DNA of 64,000 bases from Insulibacter thermoxylanivorax (GTDB lineage: Bacteria; Bacillota; Bacilli; Paenibacillales; DA-C8): positions 186,001-250,000 of the forward strand of contig NZ_BMAQ01000005.1 in assembly GCF_015472005.1 (NCBI RefSeq), given 5' to 3'. Both the position numbers and the translations under genes were made by a program. Positions 36,152-44,950 of the stretch are shown here, piece after piece. The notes beneath the pieces are model-generated. The model did not search any database. It was not told the DNA's origin and saw only the letters and a list, made by a program, of their open reading frames with translations. Position 1 is the stretch's first letter, and the number at the start of each line of letters is the position of its first letter.

Positions 36152-38153
36152 ACACCCCGGCTTTGCGCGGCAGGAATAAGCGGAAGAGCGTGCCCTTGCC
36201 GGGTGAAGAACTCACTTCCATATGCCCTCCTTGGCCTTCGATAATCTGCCGGCTGATCGCCAGCCCGAGGCCCGTGCCGTTCTCCTTCGTCGTATAGAAG
36301 GGCTCATAGATCTTCTCCAGTGCCTCTTGGTCCATACCCTCCCCCTGATCTTGAATCTCAATGACGAGATATCGCTCCCCGGCCGGGGCGATGCGGATCC
36401 TGATCTCATCGCCGGCGGCCGATGCTTCGACGGCATTTTTGATGATGTTCAGCAAAGCTTGCATAAGCAGGCTGCGATCCCCGTATGCTGAGACATCCGA
36501 GGCGGCGACGGTATGCTGGATCCTCACCCCGTGCTTCTCCGCATAGGGCTGCATCACTTCGACGGCCTGCCGGATCACCAAGTCCATCTGATAGAGGTGG
36601 GGCAGGATGGGCGCATCGGAGCGCTTCACTGCAGAGAGCGCCTCGAGGATGCCGAGCATCCGCTCTACCTCAGCGCGCAGCTCTTGTTTAAGCTGCTGAT
36701 CCGGTGCCTGATCCAGCTCGAAGAAGCTGTAGATAGAAGCGAGGGGATTGCGCAGCTCATGGGCGAGGCTGGCGATAAACTCGCCGGTCGCTGCTGCCTG
36801 TTCCTTCATGTACATCCGCGCATTCAATTCATTCTGCACATCCATCGCCTGTTGAATGGTGCGCAGACCGATGAGAACACGGGTGAGGAAAATATAGGTA
36901 ACCAGCGAGATGATGATGACGAAGCCGGCATCGTAATAGAGATGAAGGCTTTCCAGCAGGATGCCGAGTCCGCCGTAGGACAGCACCGTGGACAGCATAA
37001 CCGCGGCGAAATATCGTTTGTCCAGAAAAAAAGGCGATGAAAGGATGAAATAGGTCATCAGCTGCTCGTTGTAGAAGATCGGCAGCCCAAACCACAACAT
37101 CAGGCATACGGACAGGAAATTCGCGGCGAAGAACGTAAAGAGCAGGACATACTTAATACGTTCGGCCTGCTGCCTGCGCCAGAGGGCCGTGATGACCGGC
37201 ACGAGGGCCAGCAGGCACATCCCGGGAAGATAATACAGGATATGGGTCTGCAGCTGGACGATGTAATCGACGATATAGAAATACAGCGATAACAGGACAA
37301 GCAGGAGGAGATGCCAGCGAGTGGTGCTCTTCTGATCGAAGAAGATGAATTCCCTGCTGCTGCTGGTACTGAGCCGCCGCGGCGGATCCTGCCTGTCTGT
37401 CCGTGCAAGCGACAGCACGTGCTCCAGCAGTTCGAGGGAACGCCGAATCTTAGCGCGCATCGCCTCGCGCGTGATGCCTTCATCCTCTTGATCGGCATAG
37501 GCGATCAAGCTGAGCAGCGGCTCGCGGATATGTTCCGTCATCCCGGCGGCAAGGCGGCCGATCTGTTCGAGCCGCTGTTTGTGTGCCAACTGCCGGTTCA
37601 GCTGTTCCAGCGCTTCATAAGAACGGTCGATGCGGCTGCGAACCTGCAGCAGGAGGATGAGGAACAAATAGCCAAGCAAGGCGAAGAAGAGGAGGAAGAG
37701 CAGCGGCTGGAAGACGATGGTCGTCCGCAGGACGAGTCCGACGATCGCGTATCTGGCTGTCAAGGTAAGCAGGACATGAAGCCAGTATCGCTTGCTGAAG
37801 AATATAGCCGCGGACAACAGGCAGTAGATTTCGACAAAATCCCCGCCCGTGTAGAGATGGGGCATCGGCCAGAACTTGATGATCTCGATAACCGTATACG
37901 GCAGGACGAAGGCGTAGAAGAGCAGGTACTTGCATACGGCCGCAGCGTCCCTGCGGAACAGCCAGTGCAAGCACGGAATGAGAAGGATAAGGAGAATATG
38001 GGGGGTATATTCATAGAGCCTGACGGTCTTGCTGACCTCATAGTGGGCGATGTTCTGCATTAGATTAGAGACGGCAACGATCAGGTAGAAAAATACGATA
38101 AAGAGCAGCATCGTTTTCCGCTCTTGCAGGCGTTCAGTGCGCTGGATCTCCAT
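36054..38153 (-). CDS. Histidine kinase with duplicated membrane-sensor/HisKA module
   Basis: The 699-residue protein has two copies of a module of about five helices, coiled coil and HisKA. Copy 1 (about 15-255) and copy 2 (about 280-520) share a pattern (YLLFYAFVLPYTVIEI / YVLLFTFFAANFLSVC; FFSKRYW / FFLDKRYF). Copy 2 has a normal H-box SLAHELRNPLASI and is followed by a complete HATPase (NIIKNAVEAS, DQGEGM, GTGLGLAISRQI). In copy 1 the box reads MTEHIREPLLSL, with Glu at the phospho-His position, and no ATPase follows. GGAGG five bases upstream favours ATG 38153; ATG 38171 overlaps the stop of the LytTR regulator gene. The last 32 residues are encoded opposite the NarL-type regulator. Confidence 0.87.
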   Translation of the reverse strand: MEIQRTERLQERKTMLLFIVFFYLIVAVSNLMQNIAHYEVSKTVRLYEYTPHILLILLIPCLHWLFRRDAAAVCKYLLFYAFVLPYTVIEIIKFWPMPHLYTGGDFVEIYCLLSAAIFFSKRYWLHVLLTLTARYAIVGLVLRTTIVFQPLLFLLFFALLGYLFLILLLQVRSRIDRSYEALEQLNRQLAHKQRLEQIGRLAAGMTEHIREPLLSLIAYADQEDEGITREAMRAKIRRSLELLEHVLSLARTDRQDPPRRLSTSSSREFIFFDQKSTTRWHLLLLVLLSLYFYIVDYIVQLQTHILYYLPGMCLLALVPVITALWRRQQAERIKYVLLFTFFAANFLSVCLMLWFGLPIFYNEQLMTYFILSSPFFLDKRYFAAVMLSTVLSYGGLGILLESLHLYYDAGFVIIISLVTYIFLTRVLIGLRTIQQAMDVQNELNARMYMKEQAAATGEFIASLAHELRNPLASIYSFFELDQAPDQQLKQELRAEVERMLGILEALSAVKRSDAPILPHLYQMDLVIRQAVEVMQPYAEKHGVRIQHTVAASDVSAYGDRSLLMQALLNIIKNAVEASAAGDEIRIRIAPAGERYLVIEIQDQGEGMDQEALEKIYEPFYTTKENGTGLGLAISRQIIEGQGGHMEVSSSPGKGTLFRLFLPRKAGVFNLPSNRVHRRNERAASGFASVIYGKYSSDGS

Positions 38154-38167
38154 GAAGACCTCCACTA

Positions 38168-38944
38168 TCATCTTAATATATTCTTCTTCGCGATGCGCTC
38201 GCGCAGTTCAACATAGATGCCGTATTGTCTTCTGGTAAGGGGAATCATCGCATCATTGCGCATGATCAGCAGATGATTGCCATGGGTCGAGGGATCGGGC
38301 ACCACATGAAGGATGTGATAGATATTTACCAGATACGTGCGGTGAGGACTGAACAGAGCGCCCTTGGATTGGCGTTGGATCTCTTGCAGCGAAGAAGTAA
38401 GACGATACGACTCATCATTCGTCAAGTAGATATGAAGGGCGCGTTTGCTGACTTTCTCGACATAGATGACAGCGCTCTCATTAAAGGTGAAATCCCGTTT
38501 GTGATACGAAGCGCGGATCCAATTTGCTTCCTGCACTTCCCGATCCAGGAGCAGCTGTTCCTGCAGGATGCGGCGGATGGCGCGTTCGATGGCCGTCTGA
38601 AATTCCGCAAACTTAATGGGCTTCGTCAAATAGCCGACGGAGTCGAATTCGTTGATGCCGGTGAGCATATGTTCGGGTTCATTGGAGCCTGTTGTGAAGA
38701 TGACCTGGGGAGTAAGACCTGAACGACGAATCGTGCGATAGGCTTCGATGCCGCTGAGGTTGTTCAGCTTGATATCGAGCAGGATGATATCCGGCTTGAG
38801 CGCTGCGGCCATCTCGATTAACCTCGTACCTGAGCCCGTTTCGCCGACAACTTGCAGGCTGAGTTTCTCGCAGTATTGGATGAGCAGCTGCCGCTGCAGC
38901 AGCATGTCCTCTGCGATCAGCACTGCATATGACCGATCGAGCAT
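38168..38944 (-). CDS. LytTR-family response regulator
   Basis: The 258-residue protein combines a receiver (VLIAEDMLLQRQL, phospho-Asp in PDIILLDIKLNNLSG, TTGSNEP, LTKPI) with a C-terminal LytTR DNA-binding domain (VEKVSKRALHIYLTND, FSPHRTYLVNIYHI, IPLTRRQYG). AAGGGGGG seven bases upstream sets ATG 38944; the frame extending to 39178 is unlikely coding. Next to the duplicated histidine kinase gene, which starts just after it, so the two form a two-component system. Confidence 0.9.
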   Translation of the reverse strand: MLDRSYAVLIAEDMLLQRQLLIQYCEKLSLQVVGETGSGTRLIEMAAALKPDIILLDIKLNNLSGIEAYRTIRRSGLTPQVIFTTGSNEPEHMLTGINEFDSVGYLTKPIKFAEFQTAIERAIRRILQEQLLLDREVQEANWIRASYHKRDFTFNESAVIYVEKVSKRALHIYLTNDESYRLTSSLQEIQRQSKGALFSPHRTYLVNIYHILHVVPDPSTHGNHLLIMRNDAMIPLTRRQYGIYVELRERIAKKNILR

Positions 38945-39065
38945 GAATATTCCCCCCTTAGACTTTCCGTTCAGGGCATGGAATCGTACCGTTCGGACCC
39001 TAAGGTATACTAGATTGCTCTCTCCCGTGATAGAGTAGAATGTAGAAGAATAACATCTAATGGCA

Positions 39066-39113
39066 ATATATTGAAATATATCACCATCAGCACCAGAATG
39101 CAAGCGAATTGCA
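39066..39113. promoter_or_regulatory. Two inverted repeats in the divergent intergenic region
   Basis: ATATATT GA AATATAT (39066-39081) and TGCAA GCGAA TTGCA (39099-39113) are perfect dyads between the LytTR regulator gene and the CPBP protease gene, both transcribed away from here. They are candidate operator sites. Confidence 0.45.
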
Positions 39114-39195
39114 ACATACAAGAAGTTGTCACAGTAACTAGTACACATATTAGAGCGCTTATTAGATGTTAATATCATGGGGGAGGCGAAAGGTG

Positions 39196-40098
39196 ATGCA
39201 TATTAAAGATACGATAGCCAAGCTCATCCTCTTGTTCATCACGGCTCTTGCCATCGCTTTCGGTTTGTCCGTGTTCGTGTTCATCCTGTTCGTTCTGCTC
39301 GATGCGGGGAATCTCCATGCTTACCTGAGCGGCGGCCCGTTTCTTGGCGAGAAGCGCATGATCATGAAATTTATCCTGCACATGGCGCAGTCAGCGGGAC
39401 TGATCGGCGCGGTTCTAATCCTCTACCGGCACGAACGCTGGGAAAGTCAAGGATGGAGTCTGGGGTGGAAAGAGAGAACGCCCTTCCGCCATGCTTTGCT
39501 GGGATCCTTCATCGGGCTCGTATTCATCGGCATCGCGGTGCTGTTCACCTGGTTGTCCGGACATGTTCACATCTTCCAGTTTACGGCCCTCGGATCAGAA
39601 CCGTTATCGGTATATGCTTGGATGAACCTGGTGATGCTGATCGTGATCGCAGTCAGTGAAGAAGTCTTCTGCAGGGGTTATGTGCAGGGTCTGCTCATGC
39701 ACCGCTTTGGGTCCTTGGCCGGCATCATCGGCTCGAGCGCGGTCTTCACTCTGGTGCATTGGTATAATCATGCGATGTTCGATTCCATTCTGCCGGTCTT
39801 GAATCTTTTCCTCACGGGATTGCTGCTCGGCATCTGCCGCGCCGCCGCCAATGGACTGTGGCTGCCGGTCGGCATTCATGTGACATGGACCGTCCTGTAC
39901 GATTATATCTTCAGATCATATGCGGGCGGAGCCCCTGCCGAAGGGCTGATGAATCTCGATATGCTCGGAGCGATCATCCGGACTGCCGGGGGGTTCGCAG
40001 TTGAAGGCAGGATCATCACCATGGGGTTCTTGCTCATCAGCATCTTGATCGCCGATCGCTGGATGCATCATAATCGCAGGATGTGGACACGTTTCTAG
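39196..40098 (+). CDS. CPBP family intramembrane metalloprotease
   Basis: This 300-residue protein with about eight helices has the Abi/CPBP motifs: AVSEEVFCRGYVQGLL (EExxxR-like), FTLVHWYNH (FxxxH) and a late GIHVTW His. Such proteases cleave substrates within the membrane or act in bacteriocin immunity in some species. GGGGGAGG nine bases before ATG 39196 sets the start; the frame up to 39166 lies before it. It is transcribed divergently from the two-component system. Confidence 0.87.
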   Translation: MHIKDTIAKLILLFITALAIAFGLSVFVFILFVLLDAGNLHAYLSGGPFLGEKRMIMKFILHMAQSAGLIGAVLILYRHERWESQGWSLGWKERTPFRHALLGSFIGLVFIGIAVLFTWLSGHVHIFQFTALGSEPLSVYAWMNLVMLIVIAVSEEVFCRGYVQGLLMHRFGSLAGIIGSSAVFTLVHWYNHAMFDSILPVLNLFLTGLLLGICRAAANGLWLPVGIHVTWTVLYDYIFRSYAGGAPAEGLMNLDMLGAIIRTAGGFAVEGRIITMGFLLISILIADRWMHHNRRMWTRF

Positions 40099-40246
40099 GG
40101 CGTGCAAATAAGCTCCTTTAATTGGGATGTTTAATGAAATCTGTTTGGAAGCGAATGTTAGGAGGAAAGGAAGAGTCAAGAAAACAGCGGGGTCTGAAGG
40201 AATTTAATGGTCGAAGGCGAATCAAAAGCATGGAACCGAAGAAAGA

Positions 40247-40284
40247 GGCTGTCTGCACCGCATCCTGCATGCGGCGTGACAGCC
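40247..40284 (-). terminator. Hairpin terminating the short minus-strand gene
   Basis: GGCTGTC (40247-40253) pairs with GACAGCC (40278-40284), and inside it CCGCAT pairs with ATGCGG. On the minus strand the stem is followed by TCTTTCTT. Confidence 0.65.
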
Positions 40285-40301
40285 CTTTGCTGCGCTTGGC
40301 A

Positions 40302-40469
40302 CTAATGAACCGCATCGCTTTCCGACTTGCTGGCAAGCAATTCGCGGACTTCGTTCTCCAGATCGATAATCATCGTCTGTTGGCGTTTAATCGTGTCCCG
40401 AAGATGAACGATATACATGATCAGACCTGTAACCAAGATCCCTAGTACAAAGGCTATAACGACTGGCAT
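40302..40469 (-). CDS. Short single-pass membrane protein (55 aa)
   Basis: The product begins with a hydrophobic helix (MPVVIAFVLGILVTGLIMYI) followed by a charged amphipathic helix (RDTIKRQQTMIIDLENEV, RELLASKSES). This suggests one membrane span with a coiled-coil tail. GAGGTGG five bases before ATG 40469 is a good ribosome binding site and a hairpin follows the stop codon. The overlapping + strand frame (40122-40445) has neither. I do not recognise the family. Confidence 0.68.
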   Translation of the reverse strand: MPVVIAFVLGILVTGLIMYIVHLRDTIKRQQTMIIDLENEVRELLASKSESDAVH

Positions 40470-40493
40470 ACGTACCACCTCATTATGTATCTA

Positions 40494-40522
40494 TTGAAAG
40501 TTCATGTATGAATAAGCATACT
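40494..40522 (+). promoter_or_regulatory. Promoter candidate for the PTS IIC-like gene
   Basis: TTGAAA (40494-40499), 17-base spacer, CATACT (40517-40522). The transcript would start about 55 bases before the leader terminator. Confidence 0.5.
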
Positions 40523-40584
40523 ATCATTATACAAGTTTCATGAGAGTTAAGGAAAGTTTAGAGCCGCCATCGGAATCCTTGGTC

Positions 40585-40621
40585 CAGCATCCGTCGGAAC
40601 AGCCGGCCGGATGCTGTTTTT
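40585..40621 (+). terminator. Leader terminator upstream of the PTS IIC-like gene
   Basis: CAGCATCCG (40585-40593) pairs with CGGATGCTG (40608-40616), followed by TTTTT. It lies after the predicted promoter and 83 bases before the start codon, so it could act as an attenuator. Confidence 0.7.
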
Positions 40622-40703
40622 GCTTGGGCTCCGCGATTCATGCAGATTAACGCAGCGGCTGCTAGGTTATGCTAATTACACTGGATATGGAGGCTGTGTG
40701 CTG

Positions 40704-41711
40704 ATGAACTTTTTGCGATCCAAAGGGATAGAACTTCATCCGCGAGTTTATTTTATTACGGCGCTTACCTATATGGCCTATGGATTGTTCGCCTCGATGA
40801 TCATCGGATTGATCATGCAGACGATCGGAGAATATGCCCATATTCCTCTCTTAGCGGCAGCGGGTACGCTGGCGATTAAGTATTATGGGGCGGCCATTGG
40901 CGGTGCAGTGAGCTATGGACTTAAGGCACCGCCGCTTGTCCTGTTTGCATCGATCGTCTGCGGCGCCTATGCCGTCGAGGCTGGGGGCGGACCCGCCGGC
41001 GCCTATGTGGCTGCGGTGATCGGTACGGAACTGGGCAAGCTGATCTCCAAATCGACGCCGCTGGACATCATCCTCACCCCTCTGGTCGTACTGACTGCGG
41101 GATGCTGGGCAGGGGAGTATCTTGGATCTTATATCTCCGAGGGGATGATCTGGTTTGGCGAACTGATCAATTGGTCCGTGGGCAGGCACCCCTTCGTCAT
41201 GGGGATCTTAGTCGCAACGCTGATGGGACTGGCCCTGACGGCGCCGATCTCGAGTGCGGCCATCGCCATCATGCTTGGGCTGGACGGTTTAGCAGCCGGC
41301 GCGGCAACGATCGGCTGTTCCGCGCAGATGATCGGATTTGCGGTGAGCAGTTATCGGGAGAATGGGATCGGCGGCTTGTTGGCGCAGGGGATCGGCACAT
41401 CGATGCTGCAGATCTCCAATATCATCCGCAATCCCTTGATCCTCATTCCTCCTACCGCAGCCGGCATCATTCTGGCGCCGATCGGCACCGTCTGGTGGAA
41501 GATGGAGAATGTGAAGGAAGGAGCGGGTATGGGGACTTCGGGATTGGTCGGTCAGATTTTCACCTTGCATACGATGGGCTATGAGCTGGAAGTGTTCCTG
41601 AAGATCCTCGTGCTGCACTTCATCGGCCCTGCCGTGTTCAGCTTGGCGATCTCCGAATGGTTCCGCCGCCGCAGCTGGATCAAACCCAATGATATGAAGT
41701 TGGAATTATAA
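40704..41711 (+). CDS. PTS EIIC_2-type membrane protein
   Basis: This 335-residue membrane protein has nine to ten helices. It matches the PTS_EIIC_2 family, a stand-alone IIC-like group (FLRSKGIELHPRVYFITALT, KAPPLVLFASIVCGAYAVEAG, ELGKLISKSTPLDIILTPL, LTAPISSAAIAIMLGLDGLA). No EIIA or EIIB gene is nearby, so phosphotransfer is doubtful and the substrate is unknown. GGAGG (40689-40693) ten bases before ATG 40704 sets the start. A terminator in the leader suggests conditional expression. Confidence 0.85.
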   Translation: MNFLRSKGIELHPRVYFITALTYMAYGLFASMIIGLIMQTIGEYAHIPLLAAAGTLAIKYYGAAIGGAVSYGLKAPPLVLFASIVCGAYAVEAGGGPAGAYVAAVIGTELGKLISKSTPLDIILTPLVVLTAGCWAGEYLGSYISEGMIWFGELINWSVGRHPFVMGILVATLMGLALTAPISSAAIAIMLGLDGLAAGAATIGCSAQMIGFAVSSYRENGIGGLLAQGIGTSMLQISNIIRNPLILIPPTAAGIILAPIGTVWWKMENVKEGAGMGTSGLVGQIFTLHTMGYELEVFLKILVLHFIGPAVFSLAISEWFRRRSWIKPNDMKLEL

Positions 41712-41756
41712 GGATGGATGCTGGCTTTTGTTTTGAAATGCCATTGAGGAATGAGG

Positions 41757-41785
41757 TTGTTTTCTGCAGAAAGATGAATTATATT
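41757..41785 (+). promoter_or_regulatory. Promoter candidate for the Na/Pi cotransporter operon
   Basis: TTGTTT (41757-41762), 17-base spacer, TATATT (41780-41785), about 70 bases before the TTG start. Confidence 0.55.
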
Positions 41786-41855
41786 AGGCAAAGGGAATTT
41801 TCGAGGATCCTCATGAAAACTTAACATTCCAGATACCGAATAGGGGGACAAACCT

Positions 41856-43475
41856 TTGGATTGGCAGGACATCTTATTTAAGTTTATAGGCGGACTTGGG
41901 ATATTCTTATTCGGCATTAAGTATATGTCTGAGGGATTACAGAAGACGGCGGGCGACCGCATGCGCAGCTTGCTGGCTAAGTATACATCCAATCCGATCC
42001 TAGGAGTACTAGTTGGGATCGTCGTTACGGGCTTGATTCAATCATCAAGCGGGACGACGGTGCTGACGATCGGTCTGATCAATGCCGGGCTGCTGACCTT
42101 GCGGCAAGCGATCGGGATCATCTTTGGCGCGAATATCGGGACGACGGTGACGGCTTTTATCATCGGGATCAAGATCGAGGATTATTCGCTGCCTATCATC
42201 GCTGTAGGGGCTTTTTTCTTGTTCTTCTTCTCGAAGAAGAGATTCCAATACATAGGACAAGTCATCTTCGGATTCGGGACTCTGTTCCTCGGCTTATCGA
42301 CGATGAGCAGCGGCGTCAAACCGCTGCAAGACCTGCAGGTGTTTACTGATTTCATCGTACAGATGGAGGGGATCCCGATACTGGGCGTCCTCGTCGGCAC
42401 GGTCTTCACGATGATCGTTCAGAGTTCCAGCGCGACGATCGGAATCCTGCAGTCGATCGCCGATGAAGGCATGATCTCCCTGTATGGGGCGCTTCCCGTA
42501 CTGTTCGGCGACAACATCGGTACGACGATCACCGCGGTGCTTGCATCGATCGGTGCTTCGGTAGCGGCAAGACGAGCATCCCTGGTACACGTCATCTTCA
42601 ATGTAGCCGGTACGATTCTTTTTATGCTTATCCTGCCGCTCGTCCACGACGCCGTTCTGTTGGTTGGTCAAGATGTGAACATCCGCATGCAAATCGCGTA
42701 TGCTCATGCGATGTTTAATATAACGAACACCCTGATCTTCTTGCCGCTGATTCCGGTTCTGGCTTGGATCGTTACAAAGCTCGTGCCGGGTAAGATGGTC
42801 GAGATTGAATTCCGCGCGAAGTATCTGGACGAGCGTTTGCTGGCGAACCCGTCGATCGCCCTCGGCCAAGCTAAACATGAGATTATACGGATGGGTTCCG
42901 TTGCCCGTGATATGCTGAACGATGCGTCGGAATATTTCTTCAACAAGGATGAGAAAGTGGCTAATCTAGCCTTGCAGAAGGAACAGCTGATCAATGAACT
43001 CGATCGCAAGATCACCGAATATATGGTGAAAATCCAACAGAGCAATCTAACGGCGGATGAATCGGCCAAAGCTTCGATCCTGATGCAGACGATCAATGAC
43101 ATCGAGCGGATCGGGGATCATGCGGAGAACATCGTGGAGTTGGCGGAGTCGAGGATTTCCCAGAAGGTGGAGTTTTCCGAAGATGCGGAGAAGGATTTAA
43201 GGGATATGCTGCAATTGGCCGATCACGTGGTGTCCAAGGCCTTGCATGCTCTTGAACATGACGATGAACAAGCCGCAGAAGAAGTGCTGACGAGCGAAGT
43301 GGAACTGGACCGCATGGAGAGCGTGTTCCGCAAAGCGCACATCAACCGTCTGAACCAAGGTGCTTGTTCGGGGAATTCCGGCGCGATCTTCCTGGATATT
43401 ATAAGTAATCTTGAGCGAATCGGAGATCACAGCAAGAATATCGCTCAATACATCTTGGGGATGGATGATGAATGA
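41856..43475 (+). CDS. Na/Pi cotransporter family protein (NptA-like, PhoU domain)
   Basis: The 539-residue protein has two Na/Pi repeats, each with a QSSS motif (GLIQSSSGTTVLTIGL near residue 58; MIVQSSSATIGILQSI near 190). About eight helices and a C-terminal cytoplasmic PhoU-like domain (about 345-535) of paired helices follow (SILMQTINDIERIGDHAENI, IISNLERIGDHSKNIAQYI). It would take up phosphate with sodium. The start is TTG 41856 after AGGGGG. It overlaps the HAD phosphatase gene by four bases. Confidence 0.92.
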   Translation: MDWQDILFKFIGGLGIFLFGIKYMSEGLQKTAGDRMRSLLAKYTSNPILGVLVGIVVTGLIQSSSGTTVLTIGLINAGLLTLRQAIGIIFGANIGTTVTAFIIGIKIEDYSLPIIAVGAFFLFFFSKKRFQYIGQVIFGFGTLFLGLSTMSSGVKPLQDLQVFTDFIVQMEGIPILGVLVGTVFTMIVQSSSATIGILQSIADEGMISLYGALPVLFGDNIGTTITAVLASIGASVAARRASLVHVIFNVAGTILFMLILPLVHDAVLLVGQDVNIRMQIAYAHAMFNITNTLIFLPLIPVLAWIVTKLVPGKMVEIEFRAKYLDERLLANPSIALGQAKHEIIRMGSVARDMLNDASEYFFNKDEKVANLALQKEQLINELDRKITEYMVKIQQSNLTADESAKASILMQTINDIERIGDHAENIVELAESRISQKVEFSEDAEKDLRDMLQLADHVVSKALHALEHDDEQAAEEVLTSEVELDRMESVFRKAHINRLNQGACSGNSGAIFLDIISNLERIGDHSKNIAQYILGMDDE

Positions 43476-44272
43476 CAGCAAGATACGGACTCATCATAGA
43501 TCTGGATGGGACGATGTACCATGGCGGTAAGATAGTCGCACATGCCGATGAATTCGTAAGCGATCTGAGAGATCGGAAGATTCCCTATCTCTTCTTGACG
43601 AACAATTCCTCGCGCACGCCGAAGGAAGTGGCGAAACAGCTTGCGGGCATGGGGATTCCAGCGGAAGCCGCACAGGTTTACACGTCTGCGCAGGCCGCAG
43701 CCAGCTATATTCACAAGAAGCGTCCTTGGGCGAAGGTCTATGTTCTCGGCGAGCCGGGACTTCATGCGGCGCTTAAGGAAGCCGGGTTGCAGCAGGTCAC
43801 CGATGAACAGCCGGATTATGTCGTGCAGGGGATCGATTTCAGCTTCGACTATGCCAAGCTGGAGCGTGCGGCAGGTTATATCCGCAGCGGCGCGGAGTTC
43901 ATCTTGACGAACCCGGATCTGCTCCTGCCAACGGATCGGGGCTTCATACCCGGCGCCGGCTCCCTGGGTGCAGCGATCCAAGCCGCATCCGGCAAGCAAC
44001 CCGTGGTCATCGGCAAGCCCTCCGCGATCATCATGGAAGATGTGATCGACCGAATCGGTCTGCCGGCGGATCAGGTATGGGTCGTAGGGGATAACGCGGC
44101 CACGGATATGCGCGCGGGACAAGCTGCCGGATGTCGAACTGCGCTCATGTTGACGGGGATTACGACGCGGGATAACCTGCAAGAGACGCTCGAATCCGCC
44201 GGGGTGAAGCCGGATCTCATCTGTGATGATATTCCTGCGCTGGCCGAAGCGCTGCGAAGCTTCTATTCTTAA
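43472..44272 (+). CDS. HAD-IIA family sugar/nucleotide phosphatase (NagD/YutF-like)
   Basis: The 266-residue protein has all HAD motifs: DLDGTMYHGG (I), FLTNNSSRTP (II), GKPSAIIM (III) and VGDNAATDMRAGQAAG (IV), with the IIA-type cap between II and III. Enzymes of this family (TIGR01457-like) remove phosphate from small sugar phosphates or nucleotides. The ATGA overlap with the Na/Pi cotransporter suggests that phosphate release and phosphate uptake are expressed together. Confidence 0.9.
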   Translation: MTARYGLIIDLDGTMYHGGKIVAHADEFVSDLRDRKIPYLFLTNNSSRTPKEVAKQLAGMGIPAEAAQVYTSAQAAASYIHKKRPWAKVYVLGEPGLHAALKEAGLQQVTDEQPDYVVQGIDFSFDYAKLERAAGYIRSGAEFILTNPDLLLPTDRGFIPGAGSLGAAIQAASGKQPVVIGKPSAIIMEDVIDRIGLPADQVWVVGDNAATDMRAGQAAGCRTALMLTGITTRDNLQETLESAGVKPDLICDDIPALAEALRSFYS

Positions 44273-44298
44273 AATTTTTATGCGCATAGATCTAATAG

Positions 44299-44342
44299 AT
44301 AAGCCGTACTGCCGGGGGTTATCCCTTCGCAGTACGGCTTAT
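44299..44342. terminator. Bidirectional terminator overlapping the XRE gene's stop codon
   Basis: ATAAGCCGTACTGC (44299-44312) and GCAGTACGGCTTAT (44329-44342) are exact complements. The right arm encodes the last codons of the minus-strand XRE gene and its stop lies in the loop. Confidence 0.75.
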
Positions 44343-44717
44343 TAACTTCTTCGCATTCAGTGCAGCATTCATCAGGGACTCCATCATCAATTCCTTCTCC
44401 TCATCGGACAATTCCTTGTCCCCATCGAAGAAGGCGGTGCGGCGAAGTTTCTCCCAGAATTGCTGTTCCCGCGATTGCTGCTCGGTATGGTAAGTGGTAT
44501 GGGTTTCCTCGACCCGATCAACTCTCCCCAGCAGATAATCGGCCGATGTGTTGAAGAGATCAGCACAGCGGATGAGGAGTTCATCATCGATCGGTCTTCT
44601 TCCGGATTCGATTCTTGACAATACACTGTTGTTGATATGAAGCATCGCGGCCAATTGGATCTGAGTCAGGCCTTTCCGCTCTCGCAGCGCACGAATACGA
44701 TGCCCGGTTACCTTCAT
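44319..44717 (-). CDS. XRE-family transcriptional regulator
   Basis: This 132-residue repressor-like protein has an N-terminal Cro/C1 helix-turn-helix (IRALRERKGLTQIQLAAMLH, NNSVLSRIESGRRPI) at residues about 7-62, followed by SADYLLGR, typical of SinR/phage-type regulators. An acidic C-terminal helical region for oligomerisation follows. A 25-base dyad (44751-44775) upstream of its start may be its own operator. It is divergent from the gene for a holin-like membrane protein, which it may control. Confidence 0.88.
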   Translation of the reverse strand: MKVTGHRIRALRERKGLTQIQLAAMLHINNSVLSRIESGRRPIDDELLIRCADLFNTSADYLLGRVDRVEETHTTYHTEQQSREQQFWEKLRRTAFFDGDKELSDEEKELMMESLMNAALNAKKLISRTAKG

Positions 44718-44750
44718 AGATTATCAACCTTCTCAATCTTCAGTTAGGTA

Positions 44751-44775
44751 ATAATATTGATAAGTTTAATATTAT
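44751..44775. promoter_or_regulatory. Inverted repeat upstream of the XRE gene
   Basis: ATAATATT (44751-44758) and AATATTAT (44768-44775) are exact complements with a 9-base spacer, 34 bases before the XRE start. A second, shorter dyad (GTATAT CAA ATATAC, 44813-44827) lies further upstream. Confidence 0.55.
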
Positions 44776-44878
44776 GGCAGAACATGGATAATCCAACATA
44801 ATCATGCCGGGTGTATATCAAATATACCATGTTTCCCTGCAAGCGAAAGCATAGATTGCAAATAAAGCAAACATACTA

Positions 44879-44907
44879 TTGACTTTGCGTAATTAGAAAA
44901 TTACTAT
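44879..44907 (+). promoter_or_regulatory. Promoter of the holin-like membrane protein gene
   Basis: TTGACT (44879-44884), 17-base spacer, TACTAT (44902-44907). Confidence 0.8.
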
Positions 44908-44950
44908 ATAGAGTATAGAATGGTCAAAAATGTTACAGATGGTGATTCCT

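Noticed and set aside
40122-40445. 107-codon + strand ORF between the CPBP and PTS genes
   Set aside because: Runs through a terminator hairpin and lies opposite a better-supported small membrane protein gene.
40585-40703. Possible new riboswitch before the PTS IIC-like gene
   Set aside because: Only a terminator and a promoter can be supported; no known aptamer core is visible, so it is reported as an attenuator candidate, not a riboswitch.
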